Of a stretch of 39,063 nucleotides of DNA, positions 24,426-32,934 are shown in pieces. The stretch lies in contig CAJODY010000026.1 of assembly GCA_905233285.1 (NCBI GenBank), positions 1-39,063 on the forward strand, read 5' to 3'. The translations under genes were made by a program, and so were the position numbers. Position 1 is the first letter of the stretch, and every line of letters begins with the position of its first letter. The DNA comes from an uncultured Bacteroidaceae bacterium. Its GTDB lineage: Bacteria > Bacteroidota > Bacteroidia > Bacteroidales > Bacteroidaceae. Below the pieces are notes generated by a model. The model saw only the letters and a program-made list of their open reading frames with translations, was not told where the DNA came from and ran no database searches.

Positions 24426-27125
24426 ATGAAAAAGTTTTCACTTCTCTGCAAGGGGAACAGATTCGTGCTACTTATTTGTGTCGCTATGTTTGGAAATGCA
24501 TCCATGCAGGCAGCAGATACCAAGACAGTTTACACATTCGATGTGTACCGCACCATCGGCCAGACCGACGTGTCGGTATGTCCGACCAGCACCAGCGTAT
24601 TGTGTAATGTGCTCAACTGTACGTCGGAGGGTTCGTTTGAGACGGCTCTCGCAAATTCCGTGGTGAAATTCTATGCTGTTAATGCAGCCGGTAGTTATGC
24701 TGCAAAGACCAGTTATTCGCTTTATTTCACTACAGCCGGAGCATCAGTAGCTGTTGCAAATAAGAACAAAGCCATTACGACTGTGTTTGATAAGAAGTCG
24801 GCTATCACCCTCAATACTTTTAATGAAAAACTTGAGGATGGTAAGAGCTATCTGGTGAAAGAAGCATTCATTAACGTAAACACAAAAGACACAGTAGAGA
24901 TGCATTTCAATGTCATCATCGGCGATGAGCAGAAAGTGGTGACTGATATGCCGCTATTCAACCATAGGAAAGACAAGATAGACTCATGGCTTGCAACTCC
25001 ATACGTGCAGCAGAACGACGAAGATAGTGAGGTGAACAACTGTATTCAGGTCGCTCCAGGTGATAAGATTACAATGGGACTTCGTGTGCGCAACGAAGGT
25101 GACAAGGTTGTGTTCAATGTAAAGAACGCTGCAGGCAAGTCACTAAAAAACTTCAATAGCAAGGACTTTGTAATGGAAGATGTGACAAAGGAGAATGCCG
25201 GCATCTACACGCTTACTGCCAGATACACTCCTGCAGGCGGTACGATGAAGACTCAGACCTGCCTGTTCTGTGTGGATGTGCAGGAACATCAGGGTGAATA
25301 CTTTGACTGGGACGCTGACGGTCCGAAGTGGAGCTATGATTTCCGTGACGAATATCCAGGAGGTTTTGTCGTGCCGACAAAGAAGCATACTTTCAAAAAG
25401 AAAGATGGCACTGCTGCCAATCAGGTGCATGGTAACTGGTGGAGCGTGTATTGGGGCGACAACTTGAACTCGGAATGTGGCAGCACCGAAGTAGCTCAGA
25501 AAGCAATGGAGAATGCCATTGCTAAGTTTGACGTCGATTTTGCTTATATACGCGATGAAATGGGTTGGCCACCAGATATCAATGCCCGTCAGGGATGGAA
25601 GTCGTTTATCTATGTATTTGGTTCTGGTTTGTCGAATGACGATACACCAAACACAGAAATGGGTGGCTATCAGGGATATACCAATGCAGATGGTAGCGGT
25701 TGGCCATGTGTATGGGCATCGTACTATCCGATGAGTCGTTTCCGTGACGATGCAGACAAGAAATGGGACGACGGCGAATACCAGCGTGAGGCAATGATTC
25801 ACGAAGGCATACATGCTCTCTTTGCAGACTATCCCGGATGTAAGTCATCAGCTTGGTTTCAGGAAGCAGGAAACGTTTGGCTTCAGGGAGCAATGAATGC
25901 CAAGCGCGGTAAGGGCGCACAAGTGTCCGGTTGGCTCGGTGTGGGTAACTTGATTTGTCCTTTTATGCCTATCGAGTGTTATTCGGGCTGGTTGCAGGAC
26001 GGTTCGTTTGGTGGACCAGCTGCTGAAGGTGTTAATATGTACGGACCAAGTGGACAGGTTTGTACTTGGCGTAACCTCATTGGTGGTGTCCAGTATGGTG
26101 AAACCTTTCCAATCTTTCTTGGACTTAACGTAGGCATCGGCAGTGTGCCTTGGATTTGGCGCTACTGCACAGACTATGTGCTCAAGGGCATTGCTTTGGG
26201 CAACGAAGCAGAGGGAGTGGAAGGTATTGGTGATGAAGGTATGCGTCAGCTCATAATGCACTATCGTGCCAAACTGGCTACTATGGACTTCAAGGAGAGT
26301 TCGAATGGTATGCGTAGTCTGCTTGATGGGGCGTTTGGTACCGTAGTGAAGGCTGAATGGGAACCTTATTGGATAGATGTGGCTCCTTTTGCCCTTACTC
26401 CGTACCAGACTCTCGAACTTAACGATGCTGATGGTTGGATGGCTCCTGATACCACTACTAATCCTGGATGGAGTGGAGGTAATATCATACCTATCCATGT
26501 GGGAAAGAACGGATGTGAAGTCTTTTTCCGTCCAGAGGATGATAATATGCGTTGTCAACTATGTTATCGAACCCGTGACGGACGTACCTTCTACAGCCAG
26601 CCCGTGTTCTGTGGTAAGATGAAGCTGACATGGGACAGCTCTAACGAGCCCGCAAACGATGTGGTATTCATTGTTCCTTGCAACACTGACTACATCTACG
26701 AAGGTGATGCTCAGCGCAAGAAGCATTGGGACTATCGTATCAAACTGGGTGATGGTGCACTTGCTCCTGCTTCCATCCGCAAGAAATGGTATTTCTACGA
26801 ACAGACTATTATTGACGAAGATTATGTTGCAACAGGCATCGAGACTCCGCAGATTGCTGATGTCAATGAGAAATTAGCTGATGCCAAGTTCCGCATCCTC
26901 TCAGGTGCTTTCTATAGTGGTCAACAGGTTCGTTTCGACCTTGCTGGTGTGAATCCTGCCGACGTAGTTGCACATCTTGTAGGTATGAGTGGTGTAGTTA
27001 TCGATGCACAGCCTTTGAGCAGTGAGAGCACAATACAGTTGCCTGCTAATCTGCGTCGTGGAATGTATATCCTTGCTCTTCGCTACAATGGTAAGGTTTC
27101 CACGTTTAAGGTATTTGTAGAGTAG
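24426..27125 (+). CDS. Large secreted HExxH metallopeptidase-like protein with type IX-like C-terminus
   Basis: An 899-residue exported protein. A signal peptide (FVLLICVAMFGNASMQA, to about 29) is followed by two beta-rich domains (about 30-290), the second Ig-like. The catalytic-looking region is about 290-660, with HEGIH at 459-463 in EAMIHEGIHALFADYPG and E480 in WFQEAGNVW, a gluzincin-type zinc site with its third ligand 17 residues on. A beta-rich segment (about 680-820) follows. The last about 70 residues, ending LRRGMYILALRYNGKVSTFK, resemble a type A sorting domain of the type IX secretion system. I cannot name the peptidase family. It may be co-transcribed with nhaC. Substrate unknown; host or dietary glycoproteins are a guess. 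Confidence 0.72.
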   Translation: MKKFSLLCKGNRFVLLICVAMFGNASMQAADTKTVYTFDVYRTIGQTDVSVCPTSTSVLCNVLNCTSEGSFETALANSVVKFYAVNAAGSYAAKTSYSLYFTTAGASVAVANKNKAITTVFDKKSAITLNTFNEKLEDGKSYLVKEAFINVNTKDTVEMHFNVIIGDEQKVVTDMPLFNHRKDKIDSWLATPYVQQNDEDSEVNNCIQVAPGDKITMGLRVRNEGDKVVFNVKNAAGKSLKNFNSKDFVMEDVTKENAGIYTLTARYTPAGGTMKTQTCLFCVDVQEHQGEYFDWDADGPKWSYDFRDEYPGGFVVPTKKHTFKKKDGTAANQVHGNWWSVYWGDNLNSECGSTEVAQKAMENAIAKFDVDFAYIRDEMGWPPDINARQGWKSFIYVFGSGLSNDDTPNTEMGGYQGYTNADGSGWPCVWASYYPMSRFRDDADKKWDDGEYQREAMIHEGIHALFADYPGCKSSAWFQEAGNVWLQGAMNAKRGKGAQVSGWLGVGNLICPFMPIECYSGWLQDGSFGGPAAEGVNMYGPSGQVCTWRNLIGGVQYGETFPIFLGLNVGIGSVPWIWRYCTDYVLKGIALGNEAEGVEGIGDEGMRQLIMHYRAKLATMDFKESSNGMRSLLDGAFGTVVKAEWEPYWIDVAPFALTPYQTLELNDADGWMAPDTTTNPGWSGGNIIPIHVGKNGCEVFFRPEDDNMRCQLCYRTRDGRTFYSQPVFCGKMKLTWDSSNEPANDVVFIVPCNTDYIYEGDAQRKKHWDYRIKLGDGALAPASIRKKWYFYEQTIIDEDYVATGIETPQIADVNEKLADAKFRILSGAFYSGQQVRFDLAGVNPADVVAHLVGMSGVVIDAQPLSSESTIQLPANLRRGMYILALRYNGKVSTFKVFVE

Positions 27126-27151
27126 CGAAAGTTACACATTATAATATAATA

Positions 27152-27180
27152 AGAGAGGGGTGAACCGTTCACCCCTCTCT
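27152..27180. terminator. Bidirectional terminator between convergent secreted-protein genes
   Basis: A 13-bp perfect stem, AGAGAGGGGTGAA (27152-27164) with TTCACCCCTCTCT (27168-27180), around a 3-nt loop. It lies 26 bp after the peptidase stop and 24 bp after the stop of the opposing gene. On the minus strand the stem is followed by TTATTATATTATAA, giving a good intrinsic terminator. On the plus strand no T-run follows. Confidence 0.8.
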
Positions 27181-27204
27181 CTGATTGTCGTATAGATTGT
27201 GATA

Positions 27205-29697
27205 TTAGTAAACCACTTTCTGACGTTTTGCGTTGACGTAGATAGAGCCCTTTACAGGAACCGGGACTTCACGACCGCTCATGTCTATGAACTTGTCGAT
27301 AGTAACTGTTGCTTCCGGAGCATCTACGCGAGTCACAGTTTCTGTATCTCCTGCGGAGATATTGAATACATATACGCCAGCCTCAGTCTTCAGACCTACC
27401 TTTGTGGTATATATTACACCGGCCTCAGGTTCGTTGCCGAGAAGACTCATTGAGAACGACTGTGACGGGAGGTCGAATGCTATAGCAAATACAGCTTTGT
27501 CAATATCATCAATATTATCAATGTAGTGACCATTTTCGTCCATCATCGCATCTTCGCCTACAAATATGTCAGTAGCACCGTATGTGACGAGTTTGCCGCC
27601 TGAGTTCTGAACAAGCCATTCAGCAGTCTCAAGGTCGTCGGCAGTGATGCCAAGTGCTTCGAATACAGGTTCCCAATCTATGGGGTTGCTCTGATAGAGT
27701 CCCTCGTTCAGTCCGTCGCTGAATATATTATCCTCGGAGAGAGAGAATGTTACGTCTGATTCACCGACAGGTTTTGATGCTTCACCACGTTCTTTAACGT
27801 ATTCTATGTCAAGAGTAATCTTGGCATACTTGCCGTTCTCTTCATTTACGAGGTAGAATACACTCTCAAATGTCTGACCTACAGTGCGAGCATCAGGCAT
27901 AGCATAGTATGTGATTACACCATTTGCGTATGTCATACCGTAAGCACTTGTAGATCCCCATGAACCAACAGATTTGCCATCTTCTGCCATCCAGAATCCT
28001 GGATTTGGATCACAACTGTATGCATCTGAATATGACATTACATCATCAGTCCATTTCTCGCCGTACAATATTGGATCTTCTGTACCTATTGCAGTTGCAA
28101 TTGCAGTCATGTCAAGAGAAGTTTTGCAAGATGGATCCTGACCGTATCCTTCGCTTGAAATCAGCTGTACATCATATGCTGCAGCATATGCTTGTGTCCA
28201 TGATGAAGGATCAATATCGGAAGTTACTGTTACAGTATATGCAAGATTAACAGAATAATAATTCTGAAGGTATTTGAATACCAATTGTGCGTTACATGTA
28301 ACAGGTTCGGTGATGTTAGTAAAGTGACCCTGCATCTGACCAACTTTAAGTTTGCCTTCTTTTAGATTATCGATAGCTACAAAGAATGCAGATGACGATC
28401 CCCAACTAGTAATAACTCCTTCTTCATTAAAGTAAAAGCCACCTGACCCTTCGGTATGATTATCGCTGATGCTTCCGCCACTCATTGCATATATATCATC
28501 TATATCATCAATTGTACAGCCCAGAGCTTCGCATATGGCATCCATGTCAACCGAAAAAGCCTTTGTTGAGTATGAATCATTTATAACTGCTGACACTTCT
28601 ACGTTAGTAGAACCTATTTCTACCATTGCATCTGGGTCGATAGTAGGAGGCTCTTCCATTACGACCTTGACCTTGATACGTGCAGCCTTGTCGCCATTTA
28701 CGAGATAAAGGAATGTTGAGTCGTTGTCCTCAGTAGATGTGAAAGTGCCTGGGAACTGACCTGAGTTGATAGAGTATTCACCTTCTGCAAGAGTGATCTC
28801 CTGAGTATAGAATGTGTTTGCTCCAGTGTTCCAAGCCTTAGGCGCATTGATTTCAAGTGGAATATCCTCACCTGTTGATTCGTCATAGTTTGCATAGCGA
28901 CCAAACCAAGCACCATCTGCTGCATCTTCTGGGTGAGAGAGTGAGTCTTTCAGTTCGTAAAAAGCATCCTTACTGGTGTCACCTGCATTCAAATTGATGT
29001 AGGTCTGTGTGTAAGTCTGAGCAGATGCTTTAGAGTCGAATTCTTCAGCTGTTGTACCGAGAGCTTCGTAAACGCCTTCAAGTGTAGCAGAGTATGTCTT
29101 GCCTTCGTAGCTCTTGCCGATTGTAAAGTTCAGTGGAAGTTCGTAGTCTGCGACAATCTGTAAAGTTGAAAGGTAAACCTCTGTAGGTTGAGGTGCAGCA
29201 TTAACGTGGAGGTTAACGTTGAACTCTATTTCTTTTTCGCCATTTACAAGATAAAGAGTGCAAGCGAGGTCTGTCGGCTCGTAGATTTTCTTGAAGACGT
29301 TTGGCATCTGACCTACTTGAACATAGAAAACAGGGTCAATTGGATTGCCATCTTCGTCTTTAGTGTCGTAGAACAGACCTGCAAACCAAGCTGCATTATC
29401 TCCCCATCCAACTTGAACACCTTCTTTGTCCATCCAGAAAAGTGATGGCTCATCCATGTGGGTGTTAGTTCTGTCTTCAGTCGTTTTGAGATAAACGTTG
29501 TCAGGATTTTCAAGCAGTGCGGTTAAAGCATCTCCGTCAGCAAGGTCGAGAGCTGATAAGATTTCTGTAACATCGAAGGACTGAGAACCGCTGTCGTAAT
29601 TGTCTTCCGGGTCGCTTGTGATGTTTACATCATAAGCCCATGCTGTACTTACACATGTGAGTGCAAGCATCAGAAAGAAAGAGTAGATTTTCTTCAT
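27205..29697 (-). CDS. Secreted multi-domain protein, about five tandem DUF4859-like modules
   Basis: An exported protein of about 830 residues with signal peptide MKKIYSFFLMLALTCVSTAW. ATG 29697 is preferred to the ATG two codons earlier. It is built from about five repeats of 130-180 residues. A module typically contains a predicted helix with EALG or SALD, a segment like FWMDKEGVQVGWGDNAAWFA, then VGQMPNVFK and YLVNGEKEIEFNVNL. Compare GFYFNEEGVITSWGSSSAFF and FWMAEDGKSVGSWGSTSAYG in later modules. I match these to DUF4859, a Bacteroidota extracellular domain of unknown role, probably beta-sandwich and possibly glycan-binding. The end, FIDMSGREVPVPVKGSIYVN with a basic tail, resembles a type IX sorting tail. 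The protein is strongly acidic and likely surface-exposed. It faces the metallopeptidase gene across a shared terminator. Confidence 0.72.
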   Translation of the reverse strand: MKKIYSFFLMLALTCVSTAWAYDVNITSDPEDNYDSGSQSFDVTEILSALDLADGDALTALLENPDNVYLKTTEDRTNTHMDEPSLFWMDKEGVQVGWGDNAAWFAGLFYDTKDEDGNPIDPVFYVQVGQMPNVFKKIYEPTDLACTLYLVNGEKEIEFNVNLHVNAAPQPTEVYLSTLQIVADYELPLNFTIGKSYEGKTYSATLEGVYEALGTTAEEFDSKASAQTYTQTYINLNAGDTSKDAFYELKDSLSHPEDAADGAWFGRYANYDESTGEDIPLEINAPKAWNTGANTFYTQEITLAEGEYSINSGQFPGTFTSTEDNDSTFLYLVNGDKAARIKVKVVMEEPPTIDPDAMVEIGSTNVEVSAVINDSYSTKAFSVDMDAICEALGCTIDDIDDIYAMSGGSISDNHTEGSGGFYFNEEGVITSWGSSSAFFVAIDNLKEGKLKVGQMQGHFTNITEPVTCNAQLVFKYLQNYYSVNLAYTVTVTSDIDPSSWTQAYAAAYDVQLISSEGYGQDPSCKTSLDMTAIATAIGTEDPILYGEKWTDDVMSYSDAYSCDPNPGFWMAEDGKSVGSWGSTSAYGMTYANGVITYYAMPDARTVGQTFESVFYLVNEENGKYAKITLDIEYVKERGEASKPVGESDVTFSLSEDNIFSDGLNEGLYQSNPIDWEPVFEALGITADDLETAEWLVQNSGGKLVTYGATDIFVGEDAMMDENGHYIDNIDDIDKAVFAIAFDLPSQSFSMSLLGNEPEAGVIYTTKVGLKTEAGVYVFNISAGDTETVTRVDAPEATVTIDKFIDMSGREVPVPVKGSIYVNAKRQKVVY

Positions 29698-29803
29698 AAG
29701 CATTAATTGATTTGGTTATTAATATTGTTTATTTTGTTGTTTGCTCGTTTAGGGTTTTTACCTGCTCCCATACTTGGCAGCATGCAAATATTGCAAATAA
29801 AAA

Positions 29804-29829
29804 TACAATGTGCGCGCACGTACATTGTA
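29804..29829. promoter_or_regulatory. 26-bp imperfect palindrome upstream of the DUF4859-repeat gene
   Basis: Arms TACAATGT (29804-29811) and ACATTGTA (29822-29829) are perfect inverted repeats around a GC-rich centre, about 107 bp before ATG 29697. The symmetry suggests a dimeric regulator site or a cruciform. No consensus TAnnTTTG was found in this gap, which would fit an activator-dependent promoter. The function is inferred only. Confidence 0.4.
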
Positions 29830-29845
29830 CTTTCTTGATAATTTG

Positions 29846-29877
29846 TCAAAAGTGCAACTTGAACGCTGTACTTTTGA
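29846..29877 (-). terminator. Hairpin after the thioesterase gene, possible operon terminator
   Basis: An 11-bp stem with one G-T pair: TCAAAAGTGCA (29846-29856) with TGTACTTTTGA (29867-29877) and a 10-nt loop, 31 bp after the thioesterase stop on the minus strand. The downstream sequence is AT-rich but lacks a clean T-run, so termination is plausible and not certain. The rest of the 29698-29907 gap holds the palindrome and no gene. Confidence 0.5.
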
Positions 29878-29907
29878 TATGTGGAGTTTGCATTTCGGGT
29901 GGCTTGC

Positions 29908-30321
29908 CTACATCAGAGAATCGAAAGTGAAGTCTTTATTTACCCTGCAGGCAAGCCCTGTCATACATGCCAACAAATCCCCGTGCTGGTTGCGAATCTG
30001 CATGTTGCAATAGGGCAGACGATGATGGTCGAACGTCTCTCGGCATTCAGCCGTGAGGTGGTCGCCCAGTTGTGCCGACTTCAGGAATGTAACGGTGTTG
30101 GAGATGCCGAGTGTCAATACTCCGTGACAATTAGCTACGGCAGCAAAGGAAAGGTCAGCGAGGGTGTAAAGAACCCCTCCCTGACACACTCCTGCACCAT
30201 TAAGATGTCGCTCCTCCACCGTCAGTTCTGCTTTGGCATAGCCTTCGCGCACTTCGGTCAGTTGTGCTCCTATGCTCGCTGCAAAGCGGTCGGTGGTGTT
30301 CAGCCGTTCAAGCAAGGTCAT
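29908..30321 (-). CDS. PaaI-family hotdog thioesterase
   Basis: A 137-residue single hotdog domain. The motif HLNGAGVCQGGVLYTLADLS (about 38-58) is the PaaI signature, with the acidic catalytic residue in LADL on the hotdog helix. NTVTFLKSAQLGDHLTAECR is the second conserved strand pair. PaaI enzymes hydrolyse hydroxyphenylacetyl-CoA or phenylacetyl-CoA thioesters. It is the last gene of the set after a phenylacetate-CoA ligase and overlaps the ACT-protein gene by 14 bp, so an aryl-CoA substrate is well supported by context. Confidence 0.92.
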   Translation of the reverse strand: MTLLERLNTTDRFAASIGAQLTEVREGYAKAELTVEERHLNGAGVCQGGVLYTLADLSFAAVANCHGVLTLGISNTVTFLKSAQLGDHLTAECRETFDHHRLPYCNMQIRNQHGDLLACMTGLACRVNKDFTFDSLM

Positions 30322-30718
30322 AGGTCTTCAGTTTCTTCAGGGCGATAATCTCCTGGGTCTTCTCTGTATCGCTGGTGCGCAGGATAAGTATTCCCTTACC
30401 TGCGACAAGGAAAGAGTACATGTAGCTGATATTGATGTCGGCAGAGGCGAAGTACTGTATTGCTGCAGCTGCCTGTCCTGGTGTGTCGTCAAGTTCGATG
30501 GCAAACACATCGTTGCTGATGGCACTGATTCCACGCTCTTTCAACAGACTGATAGCCTTGGTCGGGTTATCGCAGATTATACGGTAGATGCCGTATTCCA
30601 CTGTGTCACTTATGGTTGAGGCTATGATTTGGATGTTTGCCTCTTTCAGAACGTTGAGCACTTTCAGGAGTGTGCCCGATTTGTTCTCGATGAATATTGA
30701 TATCTGTTTAATTGTCAT
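30308..30718 (-). CDS. Tandem ACT-domain protein
   Basis: A 136-residue protein made of two ACT domains. The first is TIKQISIFIENKSGTLLKVL to about residue 65; the second starts near SNDVFAIELDDTPGQAAAAI. ACT pairs usually bind amino acids and regulate enzymes. The D/E-x-x-PG loop (ENKSG, DDTPG) is the ligand-binding position. Stand-alone double-ACT proteins beside phenylacetate-CoA ligase genes recur in anaerobes, suggesting control by an aromatic amino acid. It lies 19 bp after the ligase stop and overlaps the thioesterase gene. The ligand is inferred from context. Confidence 0.92.
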   Translation of the reverse strand: MTIKQISIFIENKSGTLLKVLNVLKEANIQIIASTISDTVEYGIYRIICDNPTKAISLLKERGISAISNDVFAIELDDTPGQAAAAIQYFASADINISYMYSFLVAGKGILILRTSDTEKTQEIIALKKLKTYDLA

Positions 30719-30737
30719 TGCTTGTAAAGGTTAAGTG

Positions 30738-32054
30738 TTATTGATAGACTTTTCTCTTATCTACTACACGGACGGCTTTGCCTTCGCTTACTGGCAGTGA
30801 ACCTTTGGCTACGAACTTGACGTGCGGAGTGAGCAGAATCTCGTCTTTCAGGGCACGGGTTACGGTCTTGTTGAGCGCCTGCAGACGTGCATAGTCGTCG
30901 GTGAACATGTCTTCGAGTTCTACTTCTACTGTCATATTGTCGTTGTCCTCGTCGGTAGTAAGTGTGATGAGGTAGTTGTTTGCCAGTTCGGGGAAATGCA
31001 TGAGTATCTTCTCAATCTGGATTGGGAAGATGTTTACACCACGGAGCACCATCATGTCGTCGCTACGTCCGCGCATACGGTCGAGACGGATGTGGTTGCG
31101 TCCGCAAGGACAGCTGTGTCCGAGTACACGTGTGAGGTCGCGTGTACGATAGCGGAGCAGTGGCATAGCTTCGCGTTTTAGAGTGGTGAGCACGAGTTCG
31201 CCGATTTCACCCTCGGGTACTGGTTCCAGCGTTTCGGGGTCAACAATCTCTACGATGTAATAGTCTTCCCAGAAGTGGAGTCCGTTCTGCTCTTTACATT
31301 CGAAGCCAACACCTGGACCGCACATCTCGCTCATGCCGAACGAGTTGTATGCCTTTACTCCCATCATCTCTTCAATACGCTTACGCTGTTCTTCGCTGTG
31401 GGGTTCGGCACCGATGACGAGTACCTTGAGCTGGGTGTCGCGACGTGGGTCAACTCCTTGTTCTTTCATCACTTCGTAAAGACGTGTCACATAGCTTGGT
31501 ACGGCATGGATGGCTGTGGTGCCAAAGTCCTTGATGAACTTAATCTGACGGAGTGAGTTACCTGCTGCAGCAGGTACGGTGAGCATTCCGAGTTTCTCAG
31601 CTCCATACTGGAATCCGAGTCCGCCGGTAAACATTCCGTAACCTGATGAGTTCTGGAATACGTCGTCGGGACGCAGACCTACCATCCAGAGGTTACGTGC
31701 CACTTGGTTTGCCCATTCGTCGAGGTCGTTCTTTGTGTGAAGAATAACGGTAGGGTTACCTGTGGTACCTGAACTGGAGTGCAAGCGGGTACACTGGCGA
31801 AGTGGAACACTTGCGATACCGAATGGATAAGTGTCTCGCAGGTCTTGCTTTGTGGTGAAAGGAATCTTGCGGATGTCGTCGAGGCTCTTGATGTCCTCGG
31901 GTTTCAGTCCGCACTCTTCAAAACGTTTTTTATAGAAAGGTGAATTCATACAGTGTCGTACTGTAGCCTGCAGACGCTCGAGCTGGAGTTTCTGGATTTC
32001 CTCTCTCGACAGCGTCTCGAATTCGGGATGCAAGTAGGGTGATTTGTCGTCCAT
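30738..32054 (-). CDS. paaK: Phenylacetate--CoA ligase (intact copy)
   Basis: A 438-residue acyl-adenylate-forming ligase of the PaaK family. It makes phenylacetyl-CoA (or a related aryl-CoA) from the acid, ATP and CoA. In anaerobic Bacteroidota the reaction is often thought to run in reverse to gain ATP. The AMP-binding P-loop is SSSGTTGNPT (93-102), with SFGMSEMCGPG, YRTRDLTRVL, the cysteine motif HSCPCGRNH and the hinge/C-terminal RMRGRSDDMMVLRGVNIFP. The C-terminal AMP-binding domain is complete. It starts at ATG 32054, 17 bp beyond a 9-bp tandem CTAG array that joins the upstream RNA methyltransferase gene. ACT and thioesterase genes follow. Confidence 0.94.
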   Translation of the reverse strand: MDDKSPYLHPEFETLSREEIQKLQLERLQATVRHCMNSPFYKKRFEECGLKPEDIKSLDDIRKIPFTTKQDLRDTYPFGIASVPLRQCTRLHSSSGTTGNPTVILHTKNDLDEWANQVARNLWMVGLRPDDVFQNSSGYGMFTGGLGFQYGAEKLGMLTVPAAAGNSLRQIKFIKDFGTTAIHAVPSYVTRLYEVMKEQGVDPRRDTQLKVLVIGAEPHSEEQRKRIEEMMGVKAYNSFGMSEMCGPGVGFECKEQNGLHFWEDYYIVEIVDPETLEPVPEGEIGELVLTTLKREAMPLLRYRTRDLTRVLGHSCPCGRNHIRLDRMRGRSDDMMVLRGVNIFPIQIEKILMHFPELANNYLITLTTDEDNDNMTVEVELEDMFTDDYARLQALNKTVTRALKDEILLTPHVKFVAKGSLPVSEGKAVRVVDKRKVYQ

Positions 32055-32070
32055 AGTTTTTATTGTTTGG

Positions 32071-32124
32071 TTTTTCTAGTTTTTCTAGTTGTCCTAGTAA
32101 TCCTAGTGATTCTAGTAGTTCTAG
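32071..32124. repeat. Six tandem 9-bp CTAG repeats
   Basis: Plus-strand units of form NNNNNCTAG at 32071, 32080, 32089, 32098, 32107 and 32116, ending at 32124. CTAG recurs exactly every 9 bp, and two diverged units extend to about 32142. On the minus strand the array overlaps the stop of the RNA methyltransferase gene and runs to 17 bp before the paaK ATG, so it fills the intergenic leader. All six TAG triplets are in the frame of the upstream gene. Confidence 0.9.
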
Positions 32125-32915
32125 GTTCTCGTGGTTCTCTGCCTTACGGCTTCGTACATGAGGATGGCTGCACTTACCGACACGTTGAGTGAGTCGAGTT
32201 TGCCGAGCATTGGAATGCGTATATGTTTGTCGGCTGCATCTCGCCATTTGTCCGTGAGTCCTGTAGCCTCCGTTCCCATCACGATGGCTGTAGGACGTTT
32301 CATGTCTGTATCGTAGTATAGTGACGAGTCCTGCAGTTGTGCGGTAAGTATCTGTATGTTTCGTGCTTTCAGGAATGCGATACATTCGTCCGAGGTGCAA
32401 GCCACACATTGTACGGTAAACCTTGCCCCGATGCTGCTGCGTATGAGGTTGGGGTTGTAAAGGTCGGTCAGCGGGTCGCACACAATGACTGCATCCACTC
32501 CGGCTGCGTCGGCACTACGGAGTATAGCCCCCAGGTTGCCGGGTTTCTCTACACTCTCCACAACGACGATGAGCGGATTATCCGGCAGGGACAGGTCTTC
32601 CATTCCTAGGTTCTTTTCCTTTACTACGGCTACGATACCCTCTGTGCTGCCTCTGTAAGCAATCTTTTCATAGACTTGTTTTGAAACCTCTATCATAGAT
32701 GCTCCGTCGATGTTCCCTTCTGCTATGTGGAAAGTAGGGTTGGGGCTGTAGTATATTTCCTTGATTTCGAATCCGCTTTCTATACAATGCTCTACTTCAC
32801 GTACGCCTTCTACCACGAACATCCCCTTGCTACGCCGTTCCGACACTTTCTGCTGCAGGGCAACCAAGGATTTTATCCTCGGGTTCTGTGTGCTCGTTAT
32901 ATGTAAGGCTTCCAT
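32121..32915 (-). CDS. TrmH/SpoU-family RNA 2'-O-methyltransferase
   Basis: A 264-residue SPOUT-class methyltransferase acting on rRNA or tRNA ribose. The N-terminal substrate-binding domain starts ITSTQNPRIKSLVALQQKVS and contains GMFVVEGVREV. The three SPOUT motifs are VVVESVEKPGNLGAILRSAD (motif 1, conserved N and R), AIVMGTEATGLTDKW (motif 2) and IPMLGKLDSLNVSVSAAILM (motif 3), which form the knotted SAM site. The final residues RTTRT and the stop TAG come from the start of a 9-bp repeat array, so the 3' end has probably been reshaped by repeat growth. The start is ATG 32915, 19 bp after the permease stop. The exact target nucleotide is unknown. Confidence 0.93.
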   Translation of the reverse strand: MEALHITSTQNPRIKSLVALQQKVSERRSKGMFVVEGVREVEHCIESGFEIKEIYYSPNPTFHIAEGNIDGASMIEVSKQVYEKIAYRGSTEGIVAVVKEKNLGMEDLSLPDNPLIVVVESVEKPGNLGAILRSADAAGVDAVIVCDPLTDLYNPNLIRSSIGARFTVQCVACTSDECIAFLKARNIQILTAQLQDSSLYYDTDMKRPTAIVMGTEATGLTDKWRDAADKHIRIPMLGKLDSLNVSVSAAILMYEAVRQRTTRT

Positions 32916-32934
32916 ACGTGTAGGTCGTGATGAA

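Noticed and set aside
24848-25814. Several minus-strand frames opposite the peptidase gene
   Set aside because: All lie inside a single long coding frame with a good signal peptide and domain structure; treated as shadows.
25848-26558. 236-residue open frame on the minus strand inside the metallopeptidase gene
   Set aside because: Composition is Thr/His/Ser-rich with no recognisable domain, and it lies fully opposite a conserved secreted protein gene.
31930-32481. Open frame reading the 9-bp repeat as a leucine/glutamate repeat
   Set aside because: It overlaps two conserved genes (RNA methyltransferase and paaK) in another frame and has no family match; the periodic residues come from the DNA repeat.
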